From assembly GCF_016597815.1 (NCBI RefSeq), contig NZ_VCHA01000003.1, positions 372,001 through 436,000 on the forward strand: DNA of 64,000 nt, read 5' to 3'. This document shows positions 38,039 to 48,313 of this stretch, one piece after another. Within the stretch, counting starts at the first letter, position 1; each line of letters starts with the position of its first letter. The notes beneath the pieces are model-generated. The model made no database searches, was not told the origin of the DNA, and saw nothing but the letters and a program-made list of their open reading frames with translations. Source of the stretch: Marinobacter sp. DY40_1A1 (lineage in GTDB: Bacteria > Pseudomonadota > Gammaproteobacteria > Pseudomonadales > Oleiphilaceae). The translations under genes and the position numbers were made by a program.

Positions 38039-38194
38039 GAACGCTATAATTCTCCAACGAATACGACCACGAAAGTTGTGACGACTATAATCCAATCAGG
38101 GGCCTCGGGCGAATATCTAACTAAGTGATTTTATTGCCTCAGTGCGATGTAATTACCCCTACTCCAAACGCTTCAACCCGAAACGGAATAACCC

Positions 38195-39613
38195 ATGACA
38201 CAACTGGTATGGTTCAGGAACGACCTGCGAATTGCCGACAACCCAGCCCTTACCGCTGCCTGCAAAGACTCTGGCAAAACGGAAGGCCATTCAAACGTTC
38301 GCGCCTGCTTCATCCTCACACCGGTTCAATGGCAGGAACACGACTGGTCGCCTGCACGGGTACAGTTTGTTGTTGCACACGCAAATGCACTGGCGGAGGA
38401 ACTGGCAAAGCTGGGTATACCACTCAGTTTTATTTACGCCGAGCGCTTCTCTGACAGCATTACTGCGTTAGAAAGCCACTGCTGTGAACACGGCGTGCGC
38501 CAGCTTCACTTCAATGAAGAGTATGGCATTAACGAGCGCAAGCGCGACAAAGCTGTGAAGCAACGCTTTGATGAGCAGGGCATAGCCACCTGCAAGTATC
38601 GAGACCAGACCGTAGCGCCGGTGGGTGAAATACTGACTGGCCAAGGTGAGCCCTACTCTGTATTCACCCCCTTCTCCCGTCGCTGGCGCACTTGGATTGA
38701 TGAAACCCAGCCAACGCTGTACCCGGCGCCCATAGCACGGGGCGATGCGATTCAGCCGGAACGCATCGCAAGCATTCCTGAGGGTTTTGAAAACGCACCG
38801 CCAGCACTTGTAGGAACAGGCGAAGACGCCGCGCACTCTCAACTGGAGAGCTTCCTGAGTGAACAGGGCGGTGCCTATAAAGACCAACGAGACTTCCCTG
38901 CCCTTGATGGCACCAGCCAGCTCTCCCCTTACCTGGCCAACGGCGTACTCTCCGGCCGCCAGTGCCTGATCGCAGCAAAACAAGCACAAGGCATGGGAGG
39001 CAATCAGGAAGGCTTCCTGACCTGGATAAACGAAATTGCCTGGCGGGATTTTTATATTCATACGCTGTACCACTGCCCCCGAGTGAGCATGCACCGCGCA
39101 TTCAAACCAGAAACTGAAGCACTGGAATGGAACGACCCAGGTGAGCACTTCGAGGCATGGAAATCCGGCAACACCGGCATTCCTCTCGTTGATGCCGCCA
39201 TGCGCCAGCTCAATCAAACCGGCTGGATGCACAACCGGTTGCGCATGGTGACAGCCATGTTTCTGACCAAAAACCTGTTTATCGACTGGAGGTTGGGCGA
39301 GGCCTACTTCATGTCCAAACTGGTGGATGGCTTCCTGGCCTCCAACAACGGCGGCTGGCAATGGAGTGCCTCTACCGGCACAGACGCAGCGCCTTACTTC
39401 CGAGTGTTCAACCCGGTGACTCAGAGTGAGCGCTTTGATACGAAGGGGGAGTTTATTCGCGAGTGGGTGCCTGGGCTGGCAAAGCTGGATAACAAACGCA
39501 TCCACGATCCATCGAAAGGTGGAGTTATCCCCGGCGGATACCCGAGGCCAATTGTTGATTTGAAGGAAAGCAGGAAGGAGGCAATAGCAAAGTTTCAGGC
39601 ACTAAAAGACTAG
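38195..39613 (+). CDS. phrB: Deoxyribodipyrimidine photolyase
   Basis: Light-driven DNA repair flavoenzyme of 472 residues that splits cyclobutane pyrimidine dimers. The antenna domain (about 1-130) begins QLVWFRNDLRIADNPAL; the FAD domain has LSPYLANGVLSGRQ, WINEIAWRDFYIHTLYHCPR, and the highly conserved TGWMHNRLRMVTAMFLTKNLFIDWRLGEAYF with NNGGWQWSASTGTDAAPYFRVFNP. Cryptochrome or 6-4 photolyase is less likely given these sequences. Confidence 0.95.
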   Translation: MTQLVWFRNDLRIADNPALTAACKDSGKTEGHSNVRACFILTPVQWQEHDWSPARVQFVVAHANALAEELAKLGIPLSFIYAERFSDSITALESHCCEHGVRQLHFNEEYGINERKRDKAVKQRFDEQGIATCKYRDQTVAPVGEILTGQGEPYSVFTPFSRRWRTWIDETQPTLYPAPIARGDAIQPERIASIPEGFENAPPALVGTGEDAAHSQLESFLSEQGGAYKDQRDFPALDGTSQLSPYLANGVLSGRQCLIAAKQAQGMGGNQEGFLTWINEIAWRDFYIHTLYHCPRVSMHRAFKPETEALEWNDPGEHFEAWKSGNTGIPLVDAAMRQLNQTGWMHNRLRMVTAMFLTKNLFIDWRLGEAYFMSKLVDGFLASNNGGWQWSASTGTDAAPYFRVFNPVTQSERFDTKGEFIREWVPGLAKLDNKRIHDPSKGGVIPGGYPRPIVDLKESRKEAIAKFQALKD

Positions 39614-39629
39614 ACCGGAAAAATCAGCG

Positions 39630-39649
39630 GCGGGCGTGTCAACGCCCGC
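39630..39649. terminator. Hairpin between photolyase and DUF2931 genes
   Basis: GCGGGCG-N6-CGCCCGC stands between two convergent genes. On the minus strand a TTTTT run follows a few bases after the stem, so it could end transcription from either side, most plausibly from the DUF2931 side. Confidence 0.5.
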
Positions 39650-39730
39650 TAAAACCGAGAGTTAAACTGTAGCTTGGATTTGGTATCTGATGCATTGTGG
39701 CCAACAGGCAGGGCGCCTGATCAAATGAGC

Positions 39731-40345
39731 TCACCACCCATCCAGCTTGATGCCGTGCTCTTTTAGATATTCACCCTCTCTTTCCAAGTACTCATTTACC
39801 CATAGAGAGTAGTCCGACTCCTTGTTGGTTATAGGTTTGGCTTTGTATCGCCCAACCTCGACAGCGTTTTCCCCGCGATTCATAATCCAGAGCACAACAG
39901 TGCCACCCGGCGCTAAACCCAGCACAAGTGTATCCCGGGGGCGCTCAACCATCTCTCCGTATCGCTCAAACGGCGCAACTTCCTTCATCAATTCTTCAAT
40001 CTCACCCGCGTTTTCAAGCTTTATTATAGCCTCGTAGTATTGCTGCTCTGCGAACGAAAACCACCGTATCAGGAACAGCTCAGGTGTTGTTTGCCATTCT
40101 GCACGAGAAAGTGGGGGGCTTTTCCAGCAACAACGAACACCTCCAAAAGGCCGGCGCCAACCTATATCTTCTGACAAAGATTCTATAAAGAACTTATCCA
40201 CCCAGACATCGTAATGCCTCGGAGCCACAACACCGATACTCCGATAGGTGGAATTCGGACCGGGCAGAGATCCATCGGGAACCGTTTGTTCTGAGCACCC
40301 AATCAACACGGAAATACATAAGGTGAGTACAACGCTTTTCATCAT
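39731..40345 (-). CDS. DUF2931 family lipoprotein, candidate immunity protein
   Basis: A 204-residue lipoprotein: the signal MMKSVVLTLCISVLIGC has its lipidated Cys at 17, so the product is exported and membrane-anchored. The body is typical of DUF2931 (GVRCCWKSPPLS, then WFSFAEQQYYEAIIKL and a PRDTLVLGLAPGGTVVLW segment). DUF2931 genes often accompany DUF2235 type VI lipase effectors. Here the start lies 17 bp after the stop of such an effector, with GGGAA in the effector 3-prime end. An immunity role against a periplasmic lipase is likely but unproven. Confidence 0.72.
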   Translation of the reverse strand: MMKSVVLTLCISVLIGCSEQTVPDGSLPGPNSTYRSIGVVAPRHYDVWVDKFFIESLSEDIGWRRPFGGVRCCWKSPPLSRAEWQTTPELFLIRWFSFAEQQYYEAIIKLENAGEIEELMKEVAPFERYGEMVERPRDTLVLGLAPGGTVVLWIMNRGENAVEVGRYKAKPITNKESDYSLWVNEYLEREGEYLKEHGIKLDGW

Positions 40346-40361
40346 GGCAGTTCCCATTAGC

Positions 40362-42227
40362 TCACTTACTCTCGTTCGGATGCACGGCGCGCTGGCCATA
40401 TTTGGTGGGCCGGAAGGGATACAGCGGCCCCAGCCTCAGGTAATGGTCGGAATGGTGAATATAGCGTTGCTTCAGCAGCGCTCTGGATTCCGGAGGTATT
40501 AGCAATTCGCTGCCTTGCAAGACGTTTGCAGCGAGGTTTCTGGCAATAGGCTTTAGTTCCTCTGGCAAAGAAAAGCCTTGTACTTGCGGGTTGATAGACT
40601 CGAAGGGCACACCTGCCTCCACAGCCAGGGTGTGCATAAGGTAAAGAGGAATGCGTGAATATTCGCCACGAATCTCTCGTTCCAACCACAGGCGAAGCGT
40701 AACATTACCCCCTGGCAAGCCACGAGCGCGTTTCTGCTCAATCTTCAGAGTGGCCAGGCGATTAAGCTCCCCAATCCAGCCCTCACTACTAATCAGTGCG
40801 CGATCGTGCAACATGCGTGAGAACTCAAAGCTGGCTTCAGGGGTGCGACGGTCTTTCCCTTCAACCACTAGAGGCGGACGGACTTCAATACGCTCTTGAA
40901 AGCGATCCGGGTATCCGCCCCCAATATCGGAATGCGCCCCCGGAAGCACCCATTCACCGAAATGCTCAGGCAACTTCCCCGATTCGTCCCTGAGACTGTT
41001 GAGAGAGAAATTGTGCCTGCGCTCATCACGGGCAACAAATTGCACGGCTCGCCCGACATGCTCGGGCTTTACGTTGGTGTTGATGCGTCCCGTATCGGCA
41101 TCGTGAGCGGAAAAGTCCAGATTTTCCAGATCAGCAACCGCCGCAACAGTATCGAACAGGCCAAGAAAACGAACGGTGACCTTGTTCGGCCAGAGAAGCC
41201 CCTCCCGCTCGAAAGCTCTGACCAGCCTCCCCTTATACTCTCCGTACAAAGAGCCGGTTGTGTCATATATCTCCCGATTTACGAAATGCCGGGCCGTTGC
41301 CGCCCCGCGGCTGAAGCCAAACACATCGAGAACCAGTTCGTTAATTGACTCCGGAACGAGTTCACCAACCGCTAGTGCCAATTCGCTGGAGCCCTCCTCT
41401 ATTTTTTTGAGTATGCCTTGCTCGCCCAAGCCAAGCCCCATACTCGGGCTGTAATCAGGCTCACCGGTTTTAGTACCGACGCCAGACACATAAGTCGACA
41501 GCCTGACTATGGTCTCGCCATTCTCACCTTGGGTACCAGTTCGCTGATACAGGTTTTCAAGCTTGGACACATTAGTTTCGGCATTGAGGTAGCTACCCTC
41601 CATAATCTGCGACAGCTCACTACTGCAGGCTTCTTCCGACATGGCTCCGGCGGCATTTGCAGTAAGGCAGTCGTCCATTTGCTGTTGATAGGCCTGGGTG
41701 TTGTTGCGGTTATTACCTGTGCCGTCAAAAAAGATGCCGACCTCAACCCGGATCCTGGGAGGACGATCTTCTTCGGATGGTTCAGTTGATGATTCGTCCG
41801 ACAAACCTTCGTCTATCAACGCGCCTTTCTGGGCCGCTTTTCGTACAAATCCCTGGGGGTTGCTGTCCAGTAGTTCTTTTGCGGCTGGTGTCAGCTGGCC
41901 TTTGTCATCGAGTGCATCGGCTACCGCGAAATCGACAACGGGTGCGGTGTTGGTGGTAAAGCCGAGAATGACCCGAGGGTTACCCTTAACGATCGAGCCG
42001 CCATGGCTGGTAGAGCTACCAAGGTGCGCTAAGGGCATACCATCGGCCAGCGCCAGCGGATAGCCTTGGGTAATAACGGCACCGCAGCCGGTAACGTCGC
42101 CAACCCGGGCAACAGATTTACCTTCAACAAGAATGCTTGAGCCGTTTGGCATTATGGGGGAGGAGCCGTGCCCGGGAATCGGGCAGACATGCTGATCGCC
42201 CACGCAGGCGACAATCAGATTGCTCAT
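40362..42227 (-). CDS. PAAR-DUF2235 protein, probable type VI lipase effector (Tle1-like)
   Basis: A 621-residue fusion. Residues 1-90 are a PAAR-type tip domain (CVGDQHVCPIPGHGSSPIMPN, then VGDVTGCGAVITQG and HLGSSTSHGG); residues 160-580 are DUF2235, an alpha/beta hydrolase. The nucleophile motif GFSRG is at 304-308 (Ser306) and the acid region GAHSDIGGGYP at 430-440 (Asp434). This matches Tle1-type phospholipase effectors that travel on the type VI spike. No VgrG, Hcp, chaperone or secretion genes are in the window, so it is an orphan locus. A DUF2931 lipoprotein gene follows. Confidence 0.88.
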   Translation of the reverse strand: MSNLIVACVGDQHVCPIPGHGSSPIMPNGSSILVEGKSVARVGDVTGCGAVITQGYPLALADGMPLAHLGSSTSHGGSIVKGNPRVILGFTTNTAPVVDFAVADALDDKGQLTPAAKELLDSNPQGFVRKAAQKGALIDEGLSDESSTEPSEEDRPPRIRVEVGIFFDGTGNNRNNTQAYQQQMDDCLTANAAGAMSEEACSSELSQIMEGSYLNAETNVSKLENLYQRTGTQGENGETIVRLSTYVSGVGTKTGEPDYSPSMGLGLGEQGILKKIEEGSSELALAVGELVPESINELVLDVFGFSRGAATARHFVNREIYDTTGSLYGEYKGRLVRAFEREGLLWPNKVTVRFLGLFDTVAAVADLENLDFSAHDADTGRINTNVKPEHVGRAVQFVARDERRHNFSLNSLRDESGKLPEHFGEWVLPGAHSDIGGGYPDRFQERIEVRPPLVVEGKDRRTPEASFEFSRMLHDRALISSEGWIGELNRLATLKIEQKRARGLPGGNVTLRLWLEREIRGEYSRIPLYLMHTLAVEAGVPFESINPQVQGFSLPEELKPIARNLAANVLQGSELLIPPESRALLKQRYIHHSDHYLRLGPLYPFRPTKYGQRAVHPNESK

Positions 42228-42311
42228 AATCAGAGTTCCTTTCCTTTATAAAGCAGCGTCCTGGCCACTTTTGATCAAATACTATTCTAATTAAGCAAGG
42301 TTAACATGGCT

Positions 42312-42327
42312 GTCGGCGCTCGCCGAC
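42312..42327 (-). repeat. Hairpin downstream of moeB
   Basis: GTCGGC-GCTC-GCCGAC lies 16 bp beyond the moeB stop on the minus strand. There is no T-run, so it is at best a weak terminator. Confidence 0.35.
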
Positions 42328-42342
42328 TCATTCCGATCTCGC

Positions 42343-43092
42343 CTACTCAGCCCCACAAACCGGACAATCAGGATCCCTTGCAAGCTTCATTTCTCGCCAC
42401 TGCATTTCCCAAGCATCCAGAATCAGCAGCCTGCCCACAAGCGGTGTACCCACACCTGAAAGCACTTTAATGGCCTCCATCGCTTGAACAGAGCCAATCA
42501 TGCCAACGAGCGGCGCAATTACACCGGCTTCAGAACAAGTCAGATCTTCATTACCCTGCTCAGGGTATAAACAGTGGTAACAAGGAGATTCGGGATTCCG
42601 GCTATCATATACGCTGACCTGGCCTTCTCCGCGAATCGCCGCCCCTGAGATCAATGGAACACCCGCCGCCACACAAGCACGGTTAAGAGCAAACCTCGTG
42701 GCAAAATTATCCGAGCAGTCCAAAGCCAGGTTGGCTCCGGCCACTTCCCGCTTAAAACCATCCTGATCAAGGCGACGATTCACTACAGAAATAGACACGG
42801 CCGGATTAATGCTGCGCACTCGGGCGGCCAGAGTCTCTGCTTTGGACTCGCCAATCTGTGCGGTTTCAAACGCTATCTGCCGCTGCAGGTTAGGCAACTC
42901 AATAACATCGTCATCTACCAGCGTTAAATGGCCAACACCTGCCGAGCCCAAATAAAGCGCAACCGGGCAACCAAGGCCGCCCGATCCAACGATCACAACG
43001 CGGGCAGACTTTAGTGCCTGCTGACCCGCAATATCAAAACGGGGCATCAATATTTGGCGACTGAAACGCAGGAGTTCTTCATCACTGAGCAT
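42343..43092 (-). CDS. moeB: MoeB/HesA/ThiF-family adenylyltransferase
   Basis: E1-like enzyme of 249 residues that adenylates the C-terminus of a small sulphur-carrier protein such as MoaD. The nucleotide-binding VVIVGSGGLGCPVALYLGSAGVGHLTLVDDD is near residues 30-60, and zinc cysteines appear as CYHC and a terminal CPVC. No moaD or thiS gene is near; the position after prmC is the conserved Pseudomonas-type order and supports moeB. The ATG at 43092 ([14 protein letters not shown]) is preferred over 43104. It overlaps prmC. Confidence 0.9.
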   Translation of the reverse strand: MLSDEELLRFSRQILMPRFDIAGQQALKSARVVIVGSGGLGCPVALYLGSAGVGHLTLVDDDVIELPNLQRQIAFETAQIGESKAETLAARVRSINPAVSISVVNRRLDQDGFKREVAGANLALDCSDNFATRFALNRACVAAGVPLISGAAIRGEGQVSVYDSRNPESPCYHCLYPEQGNEDLTCSEAGVIAPLVGMIGSVQAMEAIKVLSGVGTPLVGRLLILDAWEMQWREMKLARDPDCPVCGAE

Positions 43093-43948
43093 GGTGTGCT
43101 CCATATCGGGGCCATTGCCCCAGTGTCATGCGGTCGTTGCCGCCATAGTCTTTCCGGCTCTCCACCTTAGCAAACCCACGGCTGGCGAGCAGCCCTTGAA
43201 CAGCTTCAGCCTGATCATATCCGTGTTCCAGAAGCAGCCAACCCCGGGCATTCAGCCAGGCAGGCGCTTCCGCAACGATCAGGCGAATATCATCAAGGCC
43301 GTCCGCTCCGGATACCAGCGCAGAGGCAGGCTCAAAACGAACATCTCCTTCATCCAGATGGTGGTCGTCGGAAGCAATGTAAGGTGGGTTGGAAACAATC
43401 AGATCAAAACTGCCCGCGGGCAATCCGGCAAACCATCGGCTCTGGAAAACCTCTACCGGCAACTTCAGATGGCGGGCATTTGCCTGAGCTAATTCCACAG
43501 CGTCTTTCATCAGGTCGCAGGCGCTGACAACCCAGCCCGACCGCTCACTGGCCAGCGCCAGAGCTATGGCACCAGTGCCGGTACCAAGATCAACCACTCG
43601 GGCATCATCCGGTAGGGGCAACTCCAGCGCTTGCTCAACCAGGCATTCGGTATCCGGACGTGGAATAAGAGTGCTCTGACTTACGCTTAGCGGGAGGGAC
43701 CAGAACTCCTGGTGGCCCAACAGGTAGGCCACTGGCATTCCCTGCACACGCTGGCGCACAAGATCGTCGAATTCAGCTGCGAGGCGGGGCTCGATTTCAC
43801 GCTCGGGAAAAGCACGAAAGCCAGAACGGCCAACACCCGTTACGTGATCAAGAAGCAACTCGGCATCAAGCCGGGGCGTATCTCCGGCGATGCGGCGCGC
43901 TGCATCGCTCAGCAACGCTTCGCAGGTTAGTGAAGGCTTACTAGTCAT
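43082..43948 (-). CDS. prmC: Release factor glutamine methyltransferase PrmC
   Basis: SAM-dependent N5-glutamine methyltransferase of 288 residues that modifies the GGQ glutamine of release factors. The SAM motif [18 protein letters not shown] and the catalytic [13 protein letters not shown] are clear. The ATG at 43948 sits inside the prfA stop region, so translation is coupled to the gene of its own substrate; an upstream in-frame codon at 44023 lies within prfA and is not used. Confidence 0.96.
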   Translation of the reverse strand: MTSKPSLTCEALLSDAARRIAGDTPRLDAELLLDHVTGVGRSGFRAFPEREIEPRLAAEFDDLVRQRVQGMPVAYLLGHQEFWSLPLSVSQSTLIPRPDTECLVEQALELPLPDDARVVDLGTGTGAIALALASERSGWVVSACDLMKDAVELAQANARHLKLPVEVFQSRWFAGLPAGSFDLIVSNPPYIASDDHHLDEGDVRFEPASALVSGADGLDDIRLIVAEAPAWLNARGWLLLEHGYDQAEAVQGLLASRGFAKVESRKDYGGNDRMTLGQWPRYGAHHAQ

Positions 43949-45026
43949 CGGAAAGCGAGGCCAGAAGCTCCGCCTGATGCTCTTGCTGTAGAGGCACAAC
44001 CACGGAATCCAGATCCCCGGCAATCACATCATCAAGCTTGTATAGCGTGAGGTTGATGCGATGGTCAGTTACCCGGCCTTGGGGGAAATTGTAGGTGCGT
44101 ATACGCTCGGAACGATCCCCGCTGCCAACCAGGCTTTTTCGGGTTTCTGCCATGGATTGCTGGTGGCGCTCAGTTTCGACGTTCTGCAGCCTTGAGGCCA
44201 GCAGACTCATAGCCTTGGCACGGTTTTTATGCTGCGAACGCTCTTCCTGGCACTCCACCACTATGCCGCTGGGCAAGTGCGTAATCCGGATGGCCGAGTC
44301 GGTTTTGTTTACGTGCTGACCGCCAGCGCCTGAGGCACGGAAGGTGTCCACGCGCAGGTCGCCCTTGTTAATCTCAACGGCTTCCGCCTCATCGGCTTCC
44401 GGCATAACTGCAACGGTACAGGCAGAGGTATGAATACGGCCCTGGGATTCGGTTTCCGGCACCCGCTGAACCCGGTGCGCACCCGATTCAAACTTCAGTG
44501 CGCCGTAAACAGCGTCGCCGGCAACCCGGGCAATTATTTCCTTGTAACCGCCATGCTCACCTTCATTCTGGCTCAGCACTTCAATCTGCCAGCGGCGACC
44601 CTCAGCATAGCGGCTGTACATGCGAAACAGGTCACCGGCAAAAATGGCTGCTTCATCACCACCCGTTCCCGCGCGGATTTCCAGAAACACGTTTTTACCA
44701 TCGTTTGGATCTTTTGGCAGCATCAGGCGCTGCAGCTCCTGATCCAGCTCTTCGGTTTTCTGCTCGGCAAGCTCAAGTTCTTCTGCGGCCATCTCCCGCA
44801 TGTCGGCATCGCCGTCTTTCGCCAGTTCTTTTGCCTCATTTATGTCGTCCAGTGAGCGCCTCCACGCCTGAAAGCACTGCACTACAGGCTCAATCTCGGA
44901 ATACTCCCGCGATAATTCCCGAAATTTGTCCTGTTTGGCGATGGTTGCAGGATCGCTGAGCAAAGCGCTCACCTCCTCGTAGCGTTCGACTAGCTGCTCG
45001 AGGCGGGACTGTATGGATGGTTTCAT
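43941..45026 (-). CDS. prfA: Peptide chain release factor 1
   Basis: Terminates translation at UAA and UAG. The 361-residue protein has the codon-recognition tripeptide region as P190-E191-T192 ([13 protein letters not shown]) and the catalytic GGQ at 235-237 ([17 protein letters not shown]). Length matches the family. It overlaps hemA by 4 bp upstream and prmC by 8 bp downstream, an arrangement found widely in gammaproteobacteria. Confidence 0.98.
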   Translation of the reverse strand: MKPSIQSRLEQLVERYEEVSALLSDPATIAKQDKFRELSREYSEIEPVVQCFQAWRRSLDDINEAKELAKDGDADMREMAAEELELAEQKTEELDQELQRLMLPKDPNDGKNVFLEIRAGTGGDEAAIFAGDLFRMYSRYAEGRRWQIEVLSQNEGEHGGYKEIIARVAGDAVYGALKFESGAHRVQRVPETESQGRIHTSACTVAVMPEADEAEAVEINKGDLRVDTFRASGAGGQHVNKTDSAIRITHLPSGIVVECQEERSQHKNRAKAMSLLASRLQNVETERHQQSMAETRKSLVGSGDRSERIRTYNFPQGRVTDHRINLTLYKLDDVIAGDLDSVVVPLQQEHQAELLASLSDD

Positions 45027-46312
45027 ATTTTTTCCGAGGTGGTCGTCGCGTCTACTTCCAACACATCAAGCTGGTGCAGCTCTCTAAGCCATTCAGTCAC
45101 CTCGGTTCGCCCTTCGGTGGTGGCCTTGCGAACCTGTATCGAAGGTTCGTGCAGGAGTTTGTTTGTAAGGCCTCGCGCCAGGCTGCGCAATGCTGTTTCG
45201 GGATCACCGCCATTACGCAGGGCGCGCAGGGCCTTTTCCGTTTCTATGTCTCGCAACAGTTCCGCACGCTGGCGGAACTGTTTCAGTGTGGAGACCGCAT
45301 CCAGTGCCCGGAGTTGACTGAGAAACTCCTGCACACCGTCAGCAATAAGGTTTTCCGCTTCACGGGCAGCGCCCTCCCGGGTACGGATGTTCTCTTCGAT
45401 TACCTGGCGCAGGTCATCAACGGTGTAGAGATACACATCCGCCAAAGATGCCACTTCCGGCTCGATATCCCTCGGTACGGCAATATCTACCATAAAGAAT
45501 GGCCGGTGCTTGCGCTTTTTCAACGAACGCTCCACCGCACCCTTACCAAGAATCGGCAGAGGGCTGGCAGTGGATGAAATAATAATATCTACGTCTGCCA
45601 GGTAGTCAGGAATTTCAGAAAGCACAATGCCACGACCACCTCTGGTCTCTGCCAGCGCCTGAGCCCGTTCAAGAGTGCGGTTAGCCACAATAAAGTTTTT
45701 AACGCCCGCATCTGCAAGGTGTCGTGCAACCAGCTCGATGGTTTGACCCGCACCAATCAGCAATGCCTTGTTTTTAGACATGTCAGCAAAAATGCGATTC
45801 GCCATGCTCACTGCAGCATACGCAACTGAAACAGGGTTTTCGCCAATTGCCGTTTGTGTGCGAACACGCTTTGCTACGGTGAACGTTTGCTCAAACATGC
45901 GAGAAAGAAAAGAACCGCTACCGCCGTGTTCCCGGGCCAGCGCATAGGCATCCTTTAATTGGCCAAAAATCTGCGGTTCACCCAGAACCATGGAATCCAA
46001 TCCGGCAGCAACTCGCATCATATGCCGCACGGCATCCGCGTCGCGGTGGATATACAGAACCTCTTCCAGCTCCGCAGCATCCAGATCGTGAAAGCCCGCC
46101 AGCCAGCGCAAAACCAGAGGCGCGCAGTCGTCGTCACCTGCCAGATATAACTCGGTGCGGTTGCAGGTAGAAAGAATGGCAGCCTCGCTGGCGCCTGATG
46201 CCGCCCGCAACTCTGCAAACGCCTCTGACATACGCTCAGGCGTAAACGCGACTCGCTCCCTTAACTCAACGGGGGCGGTGCGGTGATTGATTCCCAGCGT
46301 TAGCAATGCCAT
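45023..46312 (-). CDS. hemA: Glutamyl-tRNA reductase
   Basis: First enzyme of C5 haem synthesis, reducing glutamyl-tRNA to glutamate-1-semialdehyde with NADPH. In 429 residues the catalytic Cys is at 50 ([11 protein letters not shown]), a [20 protein letters not shown] segment follows, the NADPH-binding region is near 185-200 ([17 protein letters not shown]), and the C-terminal helical dimerisation domain is complete. It diverges from the TPR lipoprotein gene with about 246 bp between starts. Confidence 0.98.
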   Translation of the reverse strand: MALLTLGINHRTAPVELRERVAFTPERMSEAFAELRAASGASEAAILSTCNRTELYLAGDDDCAPLVLRWLAGFHDLDAAELEEVLYIHRDADAVRHMMRVAAGLDSMVLGEPQIFGQLKDAYALAREHGGSGSFLSRMFEQTFTVAKRVRTQTAIGENPVSVAYAAVSMANRIFADMSKNKALLIGAGQTIELVARHLADAGVKNFIVANRTLERAQALAETRGGRGIVLSEIPDYLADVDIIISSTASPLPILGKGAVERSLKKRKHRPFFMVDIAVPRDIEPEVASLADVYLYTVDDLRQVIEENIRTREGAAREAENLIADGVQEFLSQLRALDAVSTLKQFRQRAELLRDIETEKALRALRNGGDPETALRSLARGLTNKLLHEPSIQVRKATTEGRTEVTEWLRELHQLDVLEVDATTTSEKI

Positions 46313-46558
46313 TTCTTGGTTCTACAATCCTCTACCAATAAACTGTGTGCATGAGCACCACTGTGAATGCATTTTAGCGGTCTGAGCCTTCAGCTGCCAC
46401 CCATAACCACTAACGCTTCGGGAAGTGCGGACAGGTTGGGCAAGAACAGGAGCTTATGCCATTATAGGGAATCGGCGCACACCGGTCCCGACTCAGCTCA
46501 AAAAAGAGAGTGTTCCGGGCTATTCAGGGCGCGTAGTCAATAATTCACAGGAAGTTGC

Positions 46559-48313
46559 ATGTACAAATCCGCACCGCTTTTGGTTACCTGCCTGCTTGGC
46601 CTCTCACTGGCAGGTTGCGCCAGCATAACCGGTTCCGGCCACTCATCCGTTGCTGATGAAAAGACTCCCACGCAGGAAGATTCCAGAAAGGCCAGTAGCG
46701 AGCCGCCTGTAGAGTACGCAGACTTTGAGCCGGAAACACTGTATTTACTGCTTTCAGCTGAAATCGCAGCGCAGCGGGGTCGGTACGACGTTACTTTGGT
46801 CAACTACCTCCGGGCAGCCAAACAGTCCAGAGACGCCAATGTGATTGAGCGTGCCATGCGCATTGCGCAGTCGCTCAATGGCGACAACGCGCAGAAGCAG
46901 CTCGCAGAACTCTGGCTCGAGATAGACCCAAACAATCTGCAAGCACTTCGAGTCTCTGCCATTCAGGCGGTTAAACGGAATGAGCTCGAATCCGCACTGG
47001 GTTACATGGAACAAATCCTGAACCAGGGCGAAGATGCAGACTTCGACAGCCTTGCAGCCATGGCTGGTAACCTGCCACCGGAGCAACAGCAAGAGCTGAT
47101 TGCTCTCTACAATGAACTGGCAAACCGTCATCCCGGCACGCCTGAGCTGGAGTACAGCATCGCCCTGCTGCTGAAAATTGTCGGCAACCCGCAGGCAGCC
47201 CTTAGTCGCCTCGAACCCCTGCTAAAGGAAGAGCCCAACTTTCTACCGGCCATCATCCTCAAGGGCGACCTTCTGTACCAGAGCGACAGAGAAACAGAAG
47301 CGCTTGAACACCTTATGGTTAACACTCGCCGCTTCCCGGCCAGCCGTCAAATGGGCACCTTGTATGGGCGCATGCTGATCAGTGAAGGGGAGCTGCAAGC
47401 CGCCCAGGACGAGTTCAACCGATTGGTAACACGCTATCCGGACAACCCTGGCCTGCGCTTGTCGCACGCACTTGTCGCACTGGAAAACGGTCAACTGGAG
47501 CTGGCGCAAGAAGAGTTGAACCTGCTAGCCGATCAGGGGCACCACACCAGCGAAGCCAACTACTATCTGGGCAGAATAGAGGACGAAGCAGGGAATACGG
47601 AACAGGCTATCGGCTATTACCAAAGCGTGGATGAAGGCAACTACTACTTCCCAGCCATTGCGCGCGCCAGTGCCCTGTTAACCGCGGAGGGCAGGCTAAA
47701 CGAAGCACTGGAAGACATCCGCTCCATGCGCAGCGCCAACCCGGCACAAGCTGAAAATTTCTGGCTACTTGAGGTCAACCTGCTGCTTGACCAAAAACTT
47801 CAAGAAGAAGCGATAGAGGCCGCCACCAGCGCACTTGAAGACTACCCGGAAAACCTCCAGATTCGCTACGCCCGAGCCATGCTTTTCGATGCCCTGAGCC
47901 AGCCCGAAAAGGCAGAAGGCGATCTCAAGCTGATTATTGAAAACGACCCCAAAAACGCAGTCGCGCTTAATGCGCTTGGCTACATTCTGGCCACCCGCAC
48001 TGACCGCCTCAGCGAAGCCCGTGGCTACATTGAACAAGCCCTGGAACTGGACCCGGAAAACCCGGCCATTCTCGACAGCATGGGTTGGGTTCTGTTTCAG
48101 GAAGGCCAGATTGAGCCCGCACTCGAATATCTATCCCGCGCCTGGGAAGCATTTCCTGACCCGGAAGTTGCTGCCCACTACGGCGAAGCATTGTGGATGA
48201 GTGGTGCTGAAGAGCAGGCACAAATAATATGGAAAGAAGCGCTTGAGCAGGACATGCAGCACGATGTGCTGAGGGAAACCATCGATCGGCTGACCAACAC
48301 TGGTGAGCAGTAA
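46559..48313 (+). CDS. Tetratricopeptide repeat lipoprotein
   Basis: A 584-residue lipoprotein with lipobox LAGC (lipidated Cys near 20), a short Ser/Thr-rich linker and many TPR-like helical pairs from about residue 65 to the end (for example NALGYILATRTDRLSEARGYIEQALELDPENPAILDSMGWVLFQEG). TPR arrays mediate protein contacts; the partner is unknown. The gene occupies the same place between hemA and lolB in Pseudomonas. It shares its last base with the first base of lolB (TAATG), implying coupling. Confidence 0.9.
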   Translation: MYKSAPLLVTCLLGLSLAGCASITGSGHSSVADEKTPTQEDSRKASSEPPVEYADFEPETLYLLLSAEIAAQRGRYDVTLVNYLRAAKQSRDANVIERAMRIAQSLNGDNAQKQLAELWLEIDPNNLQALRVSAIQAVKRNELESALGYMEQILNQGEDADFDSLAAMAGNLPPEQQQELIALYNELANRHPGTPELEYSIALLLKIVGNPQAALSRLEPLLKEEPNFLPAIILKGDLLYQSDRETEALEHLMVNTRRFPASRQMGTLYGRMLISEGELQAAQDEFNRLVTRYPDNPGLRLSHALVALENGQLELAQEELNLLADQGHHTSEANYYLGRIEDEAGNTEQAIGYYQSVDEGNYYFPAIARASALLTAEGRLNEALEDIRSMRSANPAQAENFWLLEVNLLLDQKLQEEAIEAATSALEDYPENLQIRYARAMLFDALSQPEKAEGDLKLIIENDPKNAVALNALGYILATRTDRLSEARGYIEQALELDPENPAILDSMGWVLFQEGQIEPALEYLSRAWEAFPDPEVAAHYGEALWMSGAEEQAQIIWKEALEQDMQHDVLRETIDRLTNTGEQ

